64,000 nt of DNA. Source: Glandiceps talaboti (Eukaryota; Hemichordata; Enteropneusta; Spengelidae). The stretch is from contig NC_135566.1 in the NCBI RefSeq assembly GCF_964340395.1, forward strand, positions 16,691,001 to 16,755,000, in the 5' to 3' direction. The position numbers and the translations under genes were made by a program. The notes under the pieces were generated by a model. The model did no database searches and was not told the DNA's origin. It saw only the letters and a program-made list of their open reading frames with translations. Below, one piece after another: positions 1 to 14,299 of the stretch; position 1 is the first letter of the stretch, and the number at the start of each line of letters is the position of its first letter.

Positions 1-19
1 GAGTTTCATGAAGCACTAC

Positions 20-75
20 TGGAATGGTAGCACTGATGTGAGAACCTGAGACTGAAACATGGGCCTTTAAATACT
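20..75 (-). repeat. Fragment of a dispersed tRNA-like repeat
   Basis: The stretch reading roughly 'gagaacctgagactgaaacatgggcctttaaa' is a diverged copy of sequence also present near 20,560-20,665 and twice in tandem at 43,537-43,630. The least diverged copy (about 20,640) contains GGGATTCGAACC, the complement of a tRNA B box, so the family may be a tRNA-derived SINE in minus orientation. Only the end is present here. Low certainty. Confidence 0.35.
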
Positions 76-80
76 TGTTA

Positions 81-2043
81 TTTTTTTTGGAGTATGGTAC
101 TTTTTCTAGGAAGATATTTCCAAGTGAATGAACCCTGTGTGAAATACACAAGTGGAATGACATGGTGATTTTAATTAGTGATATAGTAAGGTTCATAGTA
201 TAAAGTTTATTGATTATTCCGATAACTACTATATAGTCTACATTATGGTATTTAGTTTGTCAGACAGACTGGAAAAAAGTCTCAAAATTGTGGTGAGTTT
301 TTGAGACACAAATATTAGCATAATTCTGTCAAATCCTCAAGGCTAAATGTGACAGGAGTTGTAGAGAGAACTTTGATCCTTCTATCACATGGTCTGTTGT
401 TGTAAACGTGCTCACTGCGTTAAGTATAATGGCTGCATGGTTTTTATTAGGATGGCTTTCTCTCCTATTGTATCCATGGTGCATGGCCAATAGTGAGCAG
501 ACCTTCATTGATATTCATGTCTCATTTAAGTACACTTTATGGGTGAAACAAATGATTCCCCGGGTGCCACTCTCAATCTCTTTCATGGACAAAAATTCAC
601 TTTCACCATCTCAGCCATGTGCTGTGTTACCTATAATATCAATCTCAGACTCCCATGTGGGAGGTCATGATAACCTTGTCGGATGACCTACAGTGAACTT
701 AAAATCATTGTACAACACAGCTAATAAACCAATCTCTTGACATTCTTATAATTTAATAAGGAACATTTCTAGGTTTGTGTTTAAACATTAGTATTGAAAA
801 ATAACGAGCACGGGGTAGAGGGTATATTACAGGAATCTCCTGGTGCCATGTCACTTTGGAGCTAAGTGAGGTGAGAAATACAGTTTACTATATATCACAT
901 GTGACAGTCAGATTTTAATTTACAGTCATGTGGGTTTATTTTTTAGTAATATTACTAATCTTCAGGATTTGCAATATGAATGAATCAAAATAGATGGTGT
1001 ATATACATCAGCGTACAAACTGACTGACTACAGAAAGTGATATATCAATGTATACTGTACATAAGTAATACGTGAAAATCACTGAGTACTACTGCCATGG
1101 GATTATGATTTTTAAGCTTATCATTTTCAGCCAGTGACGTCATACTCCACACTGTATCAATGATCTACTATATAATACTAAGAAAATTAAGCTGTTCATT
1201 GATTCACTAGCATATTACTATAAGGACAACATAAATGGACGTAAACTCCAGGGTACAGGTGCTAGGTGTCCTGGGGGTAATGTACCGTATGATGCAAGAA
1301 GTCAAAACTCCTCGTTTGGGTTTCATGTATGTAGCTGTATATGTATGTATGTTCCTCGTGGTCGTACATGATCGACACATTGTAAGCACACGTAATTAAC
1401 AATATTTGAGGGTTACTGACAATGCTAATATTTGTACTTTGGTATGATGTCCCTGTAGTGTGTCGGCATTTCCCTGACCTACTACTGATGACCTCGAGTT
1501 GCACCTTTATAAGTAGTCACCCATGCGATTCTTTAGTCTGTCGGTATAGGTCATTTGCTTGCAGGAGGCGATCAGATATGCACTCACAAAACCGTTGAAA
1601 CACGATATAGTCGTGTGGCAAGATATGCATCGTTGGTAAAACTGCCTTGAAATAATCGCTACTTATACAACTTCATCTAATCGCTAACTCAATTCCTACC
1701 AGTTACACAACATTACAATGTGAAATAAATTATTTAACATAGTTAAATCCGACCGGCAAATTATTGGCACGGTACCAATTTTCTCCTCACTGGCCTCGGA
1801 AATATAGAGTATAATTCACAAAATTCTCACAGAGACTGTGATGGCATCTAACATCGAAGCAAAATTACTTGTGATTTGCACCCCTACATATCGTATATTG
1901 CTATATCTTTTCAAATTTCGTCGAAGGTACATGTCCGGCTATGAACTTAGACTGTTACGATATATCGGTCAGCTGCCGCGTTGCGCAGTCAACTACATTT
2001 ATACGCTGGTTACATATCGTCTGTGAAGGTTTTCCAGACTTAC
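81..2043. other. Non-coding: downstream or intronic side of the minus-strand first exon
   Basis: No exon could be recognised. If the minus-strand first exon at 2,044-2,167 is real, this is its first intron, and no acceptor followed by an open frame of the required phase stands out. The open frames here (for example plus 408-686) have no family resemblance and no splice or codon signal that I can defend. No clear repeat was seen either. Confidence 0.4.
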
Positions 2044-2167
2044 CGTCTGAGTTTGAACTTCCTGCTTGTTCAGTGAGCTCTGGGGGTGTTCCCGGTTCGT
2101 CCGATTTACTCTCACTTTGAGACCGTTCTTCCGATTTCGAGTTTTCCATCTCAAAATTACCGGCCAT
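2044..2167 (-). CDS. First coding exon of an unidentified gene (Ser/Glu-rich N-terminus)
   Basis: On the minus strand an ATG at 2,167-2,165, in good context (AGGGATGG), opens a frame of 41 codons plus one base. It ends exactly at a strong splice donor (GACG|GTAAGT, intron starting at 2,043). The peptide begins MAGNFEMENSKSEE and is rich in Ser, Glu, Lys and Pro: hydrophilic and probably disordered, with no transmembrane segment and no domain I recognise. An upstream in-frame GTG at 2,206 would lengthen it, but the ATG context argues for the shorter start. A CArG box lies about 80 bp upstream. The following exons are not recognisable in 1-2,043 and may lie beyond the left edge. I cannot name the gene. 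The support is the start context, the donor and the charged low-complexity composition typical of N-terminal exons. Confidence 0.5.
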
Positions 2168-2245
2168 CCCTGTCGCTGTTTCGTCACTAGCTCGACTACA
2201 CAACACGTGTACAGGCTTTCGGCGATACGCAAGTGGCCTCTGGAG

Positions 2246-2255
2246 CCATATAAGG
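2246..2255. promoter_or_regulatory. Perfect CArG box (SRF site)
   Basis: CCATATAAGG matches CC(A/T)6GG exactly. It sits about 80 bp upstream of the minus-strand ATG at 2,167, within promoter distance. CArG boxes bind serum response factor. Function here is inferred from position only. Confidence 0.4.
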
Positions 2256-4596
<2,341 letters not shown>

Positions 4597-4961
4597 TACA
4601 ACTGCCGACATTAGACTGTAGACGAACAGAATCTGTTGCTAACAGAGAAAGTAAATAACTAAATTTGATTAATAACACTTGGCATTGAATGTCGGAAATA
4701 CAGAGACTTGTATTACATTCCATCATTTGATAAGAACAGTTTTATGCGATGGCCACTTGACATAATAGTTCACATTCACAAACAAATTTCCTGTTCCCCT
4801 GGTATTTCATATACGTACACATAAAGAGGTCATAAAACTGTTCTTATTAAACCATGAAAAGTAATACATCTGTTGTTCTAACATGCTGTGCCAATTCATT
4901 TGTTTACTTTCCCTGTTTGTAACTGGTTCCGTTTGTCCACGGTCTAATGTCAGCAGTTGTA
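4597..4961. mobile_element. MITE with long terminal inverted repeats, TA-flanked (Tc1/mariner-like)
   Basis: The left end CAACTGCCGACATTAGAC (from 4,599) is the inverse of the right end GTCTAATGTCAGCAGTTG (to 4,959). The inverted similarity continues inwards as imperfect arms of well over 100 bp, including 'gataagaacagttttatg' near 4,730 against its complement near 4,840. A TA dinucleotide flanks both ends, as for Tc1/mariner insertions. A second copy lies at 32,381-32,663. No transposase frame is present, so it is non-autonomous. Confidence 0.75.
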
Positions 4962-5283
4962 TGTTTCTATTTTTTCGGGAAAAGTTGGAAAATATTATTC
5001 CACAAATGAAATAGTGTAGAATTCGTATCTAAAGAAGAGTTCTTGATATTTAATTCCGATTCAAACGTCTTCATCGCAGTACTATAGAATCAAAGAAATT
5101 TTGATAATTTGCATGGTGCTGCGTGCTGCTGTACCATGCATCAATCCATGCACTATGCAAGTTTTTTTCTTTGATTTGATAGCATTGGTGAAGATTTTCT
5201 GAGATGTATATATGCGTACATTCAGTTACTTGTTTTTGTTCATTACGAAGTTTATCATATTTGCAGAGTAATTATAAGCGATT

Positions 5284-5333
5284 ATACATACATACATACA
5301 TACATACATACATACATACATACATACATACAT

Positions 5334-5368
<35 letters not shown>

Positions 5369-5497
5369 TACATACACACACACACACACATACATACATA
5401 CATACATACATACATACATACATACATACATACATACATACATACATACATACATACATACATACATACATACATACATACATACATACATACATAC
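5284..5497. repeat. (ACAT)n / (AC)n compound microsatellite
   Basis: About 214 bp of CATA tetranucleotide interrupted twice by CACA runs (near 5,350 and 5,375). The tool-length open frames over it (YIHTYIHT or MYVCMYVC) are repeat artefacts. Confidence 0.97.
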
Positions 5498-5837
5498 CGT
5501 TTACTTTGTCAATGTCTTTCCATTATTTATATCAATTAAGGTGATCAATGTTTGTTGATGGGTTAATTGGTTGTAAGAATAATAAATAATGAAATATTTC
5601 AAATGACAAGAACCCCCGATACAGGCGGCAAGATTTCATGGAATTTGAAGTATCACTCCATAAGACATTTGCTGACACATTCCTTACGAGGTCAACGTTA
5701 AGTACAACAAACATGGTCTATGCAATTTTAGACTCGCCGACTACGTCATCTCCACTATATTATGGCTGGTAGGCAATCAATCAAGTTAAAGAGCCTTCGA
5801 ATTAGTACATTGCCGTTTGTTGCTTGCTTGTTTGCCT

Positions 5838-5947
5838 GTTGGTTGGTTGGTTGGTTGGTTGGTTGGTTGGTTGGTTGGTTGGTCGGTTGGTTGGTTGGTC
5901 GGTCGGTCGGTCGGTCGGTCGGTCGGTTGGTCGGTCGGTCGGTCGTT
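5838..5947. repeat. (GGTT)n passing into (GGTC)n
   Basis: GGTT units from about 5,838 change to GGTC units from about 5,897, with mixed units between. This shows point-mutated units spreading within one array. The WLVGWLVG and RSVGRSVG frames are artefacts. Confidence 0.95.
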
Positions 5948-5969
5948 CGGTTGAATTGGTTGTTGGTTG

Positions 5970-6003
<34 letters not shown>
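5970..6003. repeat. (TTG)n microsatellite
   Basis: About ten GTT/TTG units directly follow the GGTT/GGTC array. Confidence 0.93.
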
Positions 6004-6537
6004 TCAACTCAAAGTTATGCTTTTGTTGAATTAGTTTCACGGATCTGTCATTTTCTTCGGCAAATAGAGGGGGGTCGGGGTCGCTGGATTGAAATATTAT
6101 TTGAAAAAGTTTCTGATATACTAGTGTCGTGTATGTAAACTCCGTTTTTGAAATAAGGAGTGGGTTACCCTGTTTTAAACACTTTAAATGAGAGGGGTGT
6201 CATTGTGTTCTTAAATTCTATCGAAGACCAATTCATTGCTACAATGTTATCATATGATCGTGTCTGAACCGTAGTATTTGTCTTGTCACCAAGTCTTACC
6301 CGAGTGTCTTCTATATTTCGCCTATATAAACGCTGCTTAACTACATATACATATAGAAATGATATACTAGTTACATCATATGTCATGTAAATACACGGTT
6401 ACATGTAGAATTTACCTTAAATTTATCTTTTCGAAGCTGTGAAATTATTACCTACAAGGCAATGGAAAACTTAAAGTACCTGAACAAGAATTACAACCCA
6501 AAAAACAACACCCAGAGCTCTTATAATTAGTGGGAAG

Positions 6538-6635
6538 ACCCCCCCCCCCCGACCCCCTCCCAGCCCCAGAAGGCAGATGAGTGTGAGGCATAATATTTTA
6601 GAAATAAGTGATGGGGGGGGGAGGGGGTCAACCAG
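6538..6635. other. Poly-C then poly-G tracts
   Basis: A run of C with CCCC interruptions at 6,540-6,565 is followed about 50 bp later by GGGGGGGGGAGGGGG at 6,613-6,627. The two runs are complementary, so the region could fold as a hairpin or as quadruplex/i-motif structures. Confidence 0.6.
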
Positions 6636-7689
6636 TTTTGGGTTTTACTGAGGGTGGGGTGAGATCTTTATCGTCCGATGGAGAAAACCTTCGATCCATC
6701 GAAAGCCCGGCGGAGAATATGACCAGTCCCTAGGCCCTTGTTCTGGCTTGAGTCTTCATAGAAATAGTGCCTGTATTGAATTTAAGTTGTTAATCAAAGT
6801 GTAACGTAATAACGATATAATGTGATGCATGTACAAATAAACGTACTACGTAATTTTGTTGTTTGTTGTTTTCAACTACTAGTATGTATTTACGTAAATA
6901 CCCACGAGTCGTTTTCTGAAGAGCGCCACCAACGACAATATTTTACAGAAATGCTCTTTTGTTTACATTGTACAGTATCAAAAAATACAAAACAACCAAC
7001 TGTTAAGTTTTCATGGACATTTGACTGAAAACTATACTTTGGCAAATTTCTTAATTACAGAGTACATGATACTATGCCTTTTTTTGGAGAATCTAACAGA
7101 AAAATGAAAACAATATTTTATAAAAAGAAAGACATTTGAAAGACCTACTACGAGAAAGACAGCATTAAGACCATGAAATTGAAAATCCCAAATTACTTTT
7201 ACAAGGTTTATTAATAATAATTAACTCACAAGTGACTGGTCGTTGGTAAAGACCAATATCATAGTCCTGTCATAGTGTTTGAAACTCTGTGCAAACTACA
7301 CAGAAATGACAAATAATTTGGTTCACAGTTTGTCATGAATGGCTAATGAACATATAAATGTAACAGCTAACACAAGCTGAGTTGATATGTTTCTGGGATG
7401 TAATTTTGTCTGCAAATTAAAAGGTACTCACAGTATTCTATTTACTGATATAATTTTACTGTACCTATGACTTGAAATTGACTATACCCAAACCTGGTAT
7501 TACGATCTGATGATGTCTGATGATGTAATTTATTACATATATCAAAAAATACCGCCAATGGCGTTGTAGCACAACTGTACAGTTTTTAAAGATGTTTATC
7601 CATATGCTAGTCCATGCTAACAATAGGTGTTCATTTGCTGAATAACTATCCAGTTGCCTATCCAACCATGTCGCTATCTTTACGATAAA

Positions 7690-8918
7690 TGCTATCATTT
7701 GGCTGTTGCTATGGGTGTGGTCATGTTGTTAGATATATTTGCATACATTTATGTAAGTTTTTGTTCACTTATGTATGAATTCCTGATATTGTCTTTGCAA
7801 TACACATGATCATTTGGCTGTTGCTATGGGCGTGGTCTTGTTGCTAGGGTATTTGCATACATTTTTTGAATGTTTATTCAATTGTCTATTAAACCTCATT
7901 GTTATCTTTGTGAAATACACCACCGTTTGGCTGTTGCTATGGGCGTGGTCATGGTTACTAGGGTATTTGCATACATTTTTTGAATGTTTATTCATTTGTC
8001 TTTCTATTCTTGTTATCTTTGCAATACATGTGATTATTTGGCTGTTGCTATGGGTGTGGTCTTGTTGCTATGCAAATTTACATACATTTTTTGAATATTT
8101 ATTCAATTGTCTATTAAACCCTGTTGTTATCTTTGTGAAAAACACCACCGTTTGGCTGTTGCTATGGGCGTGGTCATGGTTGCTAGGGTATTTGCATACA
8201 TTTTTTGAATGTTTACTCACTTGCCTACCAGATGATGTTATTTGACCAAAGTATACTACCATTTGGTTGTTTCTAAGGGTGTGGTCATGGTTGCTAGGGT
8301 CAATTTTGTCAAAAAAATTTGAAGAAAATCTGCAGAATACCACTTCCGGAACCATCTCACCAAGTTTCAGACTCATTGACCATGTACTTTTTGAGATATA
8401 AGTTTTTGACCAAAAATGAACATTCTTACACCTAATTTGCATATCACTCATGGAATTATTGTATGCTTAATATATCTTCATCCATACATCCCTAGATGCA
8501 TCCCCATCAAATTTCAGCCCAATCTGCTCAGTAGTTTTGGAATTATAGATTTTTAACCAAAAAGACACATTTTTAGCCCTAATTTGCATATCACTGATGG
8601 AATCATCATGTCATGAACAAATCTTACTTTACACTTCCTAAAGAATCTTCCCACCAAATTTCGCACCAATCTGCCCAGTAGTTTCTGAGTTTAAGTTTTT
8701 TGACCAAAAATCACATTTTTTGACCCAAATCACACACCTGTGATGCGATCATTTTGATTTGAACAATTTCCCAACTAGACACCCAAGGTAATGGACCCAC
8801 CAAATATCATGGCAATCGGTTCAGCAGTTTTTGACTTTAAGTTGTTTACACACACACACAGACAGACAGACGCCGGGCGATCCCTATAGCACTACTGAAC
8901 CTCAGTTCAGTTGTGCTA
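7690..8918 (+). mobile_element. Non-autonomous element with about six 115-bp internal repeats and a 3' hairpin
   Basis: The phrase TTTGGCTGTTGCTATGGG recurs with minor changes at about 7,698, 7,813, 7,926, 8,037, 8,151 and 8,262, so the unit is close to 115 bp. After the array comes unique sequence (8,300-8,850) with weak internal repetition ('caccaaatttc...caatctgccca'), an (AC)n/(AGAC)n tract, and a terminal hairpin at 8,887-8,918. The hairpin has arms TAGCACTACTGAAC and GTTCAGTTGTGCTA with loop CTCA, 13 of 14 pairs matching. A second copy with three repeat units and the same 3' hairpin is at 52,605-53,279. The 143-codon plus-strand frame inside is generated by the repeat and is not a gene. 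The 5' end and element class are undetermined. Confidence 0.75.
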
Positions 8919-8929
8919 AAAATGTACAA

Positions 8930-9060
8930 GAACTCCCTACTATGCAATCGACAGTTCTAACAGTGCCAGAAGACAAATTGTGATGTCATAGAAGGTATGC
9001 ATTGACATTATACTGGAATACATTTAGTTTTATCAAATGAGTTGGTAAGCATTTTGACAC
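8930..9060. repeat. Dispersed repeat family, copy 1
   Basis: The run 'ccctacta...ttctaacagtgccagaagacaaattgtgatgtcatagaaggtatgcat' recurs at 15,655-15,790 with the same flanking order, and in diverged form at 46,785-46,880 and 47,300-47,400. It follows a hairpin-ended element here. Class unknown. Confidence 0.6.
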
Positions 9061-9122
9061 AAGTGAAAAGCTTATCAATTCAGGTTGGGCTACTTTAATG
9101 TGAGGGGAGGCATGCAAATCCT

Positions 9123-9148
9123 GGGGGTGGGTTGGGGTGGGGGTGGGG
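9123..9148 (+). other. G-quadruplex-type G tract
   Basis: Five G runs (GGGGG, GGG, GGGG, GGGGG, GGGG) are separated by one or two T. This meets the usual G4 pattern with very short loops. It lies in intergenic DNA. Confidence 0.6.
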
Positions 9149-9231
9149 TACTTGTCCACTGGTTTAGTGGGGTGTGCCATCCTGGTGTTAAATATACCTA
9201 TGCTGGTTTTTGACTAGTAGTCACACACATG

Positions 9232-9288
9232 CACAGACACAGACACAGACACAGACACAGACACAGACACAGACACAGACACAGACAC
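9232..9288. repeat. (ACAGAC)n hexanucleotide array
   Basis: About nine ACAGAC units. It is followed by 'cactattgaagtacggttcagttctaaagcac', a degenerate version of the hairpin 3' end seen at 8,887-8,918, so this is probably another decayed end of that element family. Confidence 0.8.
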
Positions 9289-10790
9289 ACAATCACTATT
9301 GAAGTACGGTTCAGTTCTAAAGCACACATATCAAAAGACATAATGATATTTGAAAGCAATTTATACTTTAATGTCTTAATAAAGCAAACTTAAAGTATAA
9401 CATTACATAGAATTGAGTAAATAATAACAAATTTATTCTATACATATACATTGCTTTGCACTGTCAGCGAAATTACCACAAAATATCCCAAACGAAAAAA
9501 AAAAATTCATTGTATGGTAAAACCTATTATGGGGCAGTGTGCCCTCTAAGCCAATTTGAATTGTGACTGATGCACAAAATTTTGGGCTATGAAAACAATG
9601 TAAAGATAAACTACATCACTGTATATATCCTACCAATCAGTCCCTCATGTGACAAAGGGACTATTACGTTACTAAGTGATATTCAGTGTAGAATATTTAT
9701 CCCATAACCTCCGTAAATGACAAAATAACAGGAAACGTAAATGTTTTCAAAAAAAAAATGTGATAAAGAAACTAAGTGTGTTTTGTTAATTCAAATTTCA
9801 AATTATATATCATTGTATATTAACATGGGTTTCGTTTTTAGGTACAGGTCACTAAGAATCTATTTGTTTTTTGTACGTAAAGACAGAAAACATATTAGTG
9901 TGTACGGTTGGAGTGAGGGAACATTCATTTTGATTGTCAACCCATCCATGCATCAAAAAGTACTGGCCTCTTGAATACTGCAATTCAGTACGATTCCTGG
10001 GTTTTTATACTCTTAATTTAGACTAATCTAGATCTGATGGAAGGCATCTATCTGTGAGAAGTGTGCAGGCCAGAAAAAATATGGTTTAATTAAAACTTGT
10101 CTGAGGGTGATTAAAGACCACAGTCACTTGTGGGCTGGGATTGCAATAGTATATAGACATGTAACCTTCGAAAAGCTTGCTAGGGTGCAAAGCTAGTCAA
10201 AGATATATGTTGCTTTTGTGATACACTTACAACTGATATATCCAAAATTTAAGTTATTATAACTTTACATATCACTATGTACTAAGTATACTGAAGTCAG
10301 CCGACCATGAGTTAGAGAAATATACATAAATGCAATGATGAATGTTCAATTTTGGATGCACAAGTTTTTTAAGTTCAAGGACAAGTGAGTGAGTCTACGA
10401 TGATTTTTTAAAAGAAAAATAACTCCCTGCATCTGAATGTACAACTGTCTCAGCTTGAGATTACTGATGTCTCATTACTTGCAATCAATCAATCCATCCA
10501 TACTTATCTACCACATCAGTGTTTAACATTTGTCCATATCGTAGAAGCAGAGGAGAGGGTCTACTTGTAAGAAAGGCAGCTACAAAGAACACTTGTTGAT
10601 ACATTTATCAACTTTACACTTTATAATGAAAGTTTTTTTTTAGAAAAGGTTAATTTTGAGTTTATAGCTTAATGCACTTTTACAACAACAATTGGTTTCC
10701 TCGTGAAATAGAAAATGGTTTTAATTCACCATCAAAGGCCTACTTCCTGAGGTATGTGTAGGAAGTTGTTATAATGATAATGTTGTAAGT
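9289..10790. other. Intergenic, one hAT-like terminus, no gene seen
   Basis: At about 9,533 the sequence CAGTGTGCCCTCTAAGCC matches the terminal repeat of the short element at 56,022-56,191, so a decayed copy starts here. Otherwise no exon, RNA gene or repeat is recognisable. Confidence 0.4.
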
Positions 10791-11236
10791 TGTGATAGAC
10801 TGTTTATGTCACTGCATAAATTCATCATTGATTGGTTAATAACCAGGTGTGACTGTTTATGTCACTGCATAAATTCATCATTGATTGGTTTATAACCAGG
10901 TGTTGACTACCATGACCAACCAATACTGATGAGGTTGTCAAATACAAGCCAGTCACTGATTGGTTTGTAAACAAATAATGACTCCATTATTAACCAATCA
11001 ATACCTCTCACATTGTTGGACTGGTTGTCAGTCACTGATTTACTAATAAGCAGGTGTTAATGTCCTCAACTAATCAATATAGATCATGTGGTTGGACTGA
11101 TATAGCCAGTCACTGATTGGTTAATACACAGGTGTTGACATCATTAACCTATCAATACACATCACATTGTTGAAGTGCTAATCAGTCACTGATTGGATAA
11201 CAAACAGGTGTTAACTTCATTAACCAATCAGCAGAG
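10791..11236. repeat. CCAAT-rich minisatellite, about 55-bp then about 78-bp units
   Basis: Two near-identical copies of about 54 bp ('actgtttatgtcactgcata...gattggtt...accagg') lie at 10,798-10,906. Units of about 76-82 bp follow, with starts near 10,949, 11,026, 11,107 and 11,184, each opening with CAGTCACTGATT and carrying ATTGGTT plus AACCAATCA. Each unit therefore holds inverted CCAAT boxes. Confidence 0.8.
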
Positions 11237-13457
11237 ATTGATTCGTAGAATACCATACCTGTCATTGGCTGGCATTTTGAGGATTATGCTTATACAAACA
11301 AATTATTCTTTCTCAACCACACAAATTACAGTGGTTGTCATGACAACAAAGCGATCAAAGAAAGCTATCAAAATTCCACATACATAGACTTTTTTGTGAT
11401 AATAACCCAACTTTTATCTATTTACAATATGTAAAGATCCCCTATGTACAAAATTACCGTTCAAATAAAAGACAAAGATCTGGCATGTAGTACATTAATC
11501 ATATGGAATAAACTGAGGCTATATACCTGTATCCCTGGATTGTTAAGATAACCATATCGTATTGTGTACAGTGTAGTCATGTTTGACTGTTGTCATAAAT
11601 ACAATGGCCTATTTTTACAGCATCATCTGAAATGTATTGTCAATTAATTTCAGTTGTACCAGCAGAAAAATATGCTCTGGCTATAAACGAGAATGTGTAT
11701 CGGATGCTTGCACTGTTTTCATATATTTATGAAATTGGGATCTCAATAAAAGTGTGCTATATCATTGATCCATAGTGGTCTGGAATCCATACTTCAACTC
11801 AGGACAGTTTACAGCCCATTTCAAGTTACTGTTCAACTGTTTGGAGCAACACTGTATAGAAATCAACAAGAAACTGTCACACTTAAAGATAGCAAGATTG
11901 AATGAATACAGTTTCTTTTTGACATTTTGTCTTAACTGAAATGAACTAATGTGCCACCATACATGCAGACATCAAAACATTGGTGTCTGTGTGTCTGCAT
12001 CTAGTTGTAGTACATTTTAAATTGTTTACTTCATTCCGAATAAATGTAGCATGAAATTGTGAGTTTGCTGTCTTAGTGTACAATATGCAGTTTCTTATTG
12101 GTTTCTGTGTGGTTGTATCGAACAGAGTCGGTGAATGGGAACTTGAAAAAGGCTGTAGTAGCACAAGCAGGCGTTATAATGTTTTTTACTCCGGTGAAAA
12201 GACCACATATTGGAGCACTGATATAAACGTGGTGATGTTATCGTGTTCTCACAGACTTCAGGTTGAGTTTGGAGTATTAAAACTGAATGAAGTAATAACC
12301 AATTACAACCATTCGTCAATGCGTGATGAATTACTATTAGTACTAATGACATGCGCTGTTCACCCTTTCCCCAGCAGAAGATTTAGCTAGATTTTTTTTG
12401 GTAGAATTTGACTATACGTTAGATAGAGATTGTAGACAATGCACCTCCACATACAGTTTCTAGACTAGCAGACTACAACTTGAGGTAATTTGCAACTAGC
12501 AGCTTGTTACCTCAAAATGATATTTAAACTCAGCTTGTGCCCCTTTAATACACTGTACAACAGGATATCATGGATTCCAGGTTTTTGAATAATAGGTAAA
12601 TTGATCTCAGTATTACAAACCCATGTACTTGAATGTATACCTAATATACATTGTTAAAATTGGAATAAATTTTTATCAGAATTAATGAACTTTAAAATAA
12701 TGGCACTTGTAGTTCAGTTAAATTAACTTATCAATAACTATCTTCAGTTACTTTAATTTCCATGATTTGACAGTTGAAGGCGTCATTCTTTATATTGTAA
12801 GTTAACAAAGTTGTGTCCTCAACCGTGACTGTGAATACCATCTCCCACCTATTTACACACAATAGTCTACTATCAGGTGATTCCATTAGGTCACCTGACC
12901 AAACAGTATAGCATCATTATGCTGATGACGTCAGAGGGATTCAGATGAAAGCTTATAGTTGCTTCAAAAACTAGATTCCAATAAAGGAGACTTCACTACT
13001 ATATAAAATGGAGTCAAGTATCAATTTCTATTCTGCAAAGTTGTGTCTGGTTTTCTGACATTTCGTTATAATTCTGTGTACCCAGGAAATAGTTCCTCTA
13101 TCTTGATCTAGTCTTTAACCAAGGAGTAGGATCAGATATTAGACTCTTAGAGATTATATTATACAAGTTCTCTACCATTTACGACATCAGAAGGTATAGA
13201 GCTACCCAAATTACCTTTCTTGTTGCCACTTTGAACTTTACTCTTTGACATTTGACCTATCTCAGACTTTCCGAGTACTGTTGTTTCTCCATGGCATCAA
13301 GATTATAAATACAACTTTGTTTCTTACAATTAATGATAGAATTCGATAGATAAAATACTTTAAAATAATTGAAAATGGATTGTACTTGACATGTGATGGC
13401 TTGAAATGTCATCATACATTTTTCAAAATATGACAATGAGGGATTTTACATCTTTTT
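11237..13457. other. Intergenic, nothing recognised
   Basis: AT-rich sequence with isolated short open frames, the longest being 104 codons at 12,076-12,390 plus. None has recognisable domains, splice context or family resemblance. No repeat family was seen. Confidence 0.35.
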
Positions 13458-13651
13458 GCAGATCTCGTGAGATATGCAAATATGCCTAGCAACAACGGTT
13501 GTCAAACGTGATCATGGTCATGCTTTCATCGAGGCCATGTGTGATGATGTTGAGAACAATAGTGTTGCTAAGCATTTGACACTTTCATCTTGAACACCCT
13601 CACATGGTTGCTATGGATGCAATGGCTCACGCGGGATCTCGTGAGATCTGC
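13458..13651. mobile_element. Possible short MITE with GATCTCGTGAGAT ends
   Basis: The left end GCAGATCTCGTGAGAT (13,458-13,473) is an inverted, imperfect match of ATCTCGTGAGATCTGC at 13,636-13,651. The internal 'gcctagcaacaac' and 'gttgctaagc' are also inverted. The whole is under 200 bp and non-coding. No convincing target duplication was seen. Confidence 0.4.
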
Positions 13652-14299
13652 GGCGAGATGAAAAACGGCTTATTGGTGAACATTGTTAGAAGTAAACTCC
13701 CTATGGTACTGCATATACAACTAGTATGTTTATAACACACATGAATAAACTAAAAGTAACTGGTTCTCAAAAGTCAGTTCTGGATTATATACGACAGACA
13801 GATTGAGAGGATAACTTGTGGATTTGACCTTTGACCCCCATTTCTCTAAAACTGATACATTATAGATGTTCTCTACTTTGCATAATTATCAGCTGATATG
13901 TTAAAGTATGGAAAGGATTTAGTTGGACCATTTTAAAGCCCAATGTCTCAATCTCAGGTTCTCACATTAGTTTTATCTTGTTATTGGAGTCACTGGGATT
14001 AAACAGGCTCATTCTTTGATCAGGATAAACTTGTTTCTACAGCTTTGCTACACAACTGATCTTAATCCTAATCTGACTTTCAGAACTGTAATCCCATTAA
14101 TTTGTTGCGTCATATTGTTAATCTGAAGTAAATAAAACTGGTGACTTAGAATAAAATCAGTGGACCAGTAATAGTATACATAACATCATTCAGACTGAAA
14201 GATCAGCTGTTGGGGGCGCTCTTCTCATCCCTTTCCACATCATTGGGGAGAGACGATAAGGACACTCCCAGCGATGTTTTTTTATGTATACTTGGTTTT

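Noticed and set aside
5204-5539. Frames of YIHT or MYVC repeats
   Set aside because: Artefacts of the (ACAT)n array.
7814-8245. 143-codon hydrophobic open frame resembling a repeated membrane protein
   Set aside because: It is produced entirely by the 115-bp internal repeats of a non-coding element. The same repeat at 52,667 gives a broken version of it, and no conserved protein is involved.
8887-8918. Rho-independent terminator
   Set aside because: A hairpin followed by AAAA would look like one on the minus strand, but this is animal DNA and the hairpin is the conserved end of a dispersed element (second copy at 53,249-53,278).
10791-11236. CRISPR-like array
   Set aside because: Repeat units are contiguous and degenerate along their whole length with no unique spacers, and the DNA is clearly eukaryotic.
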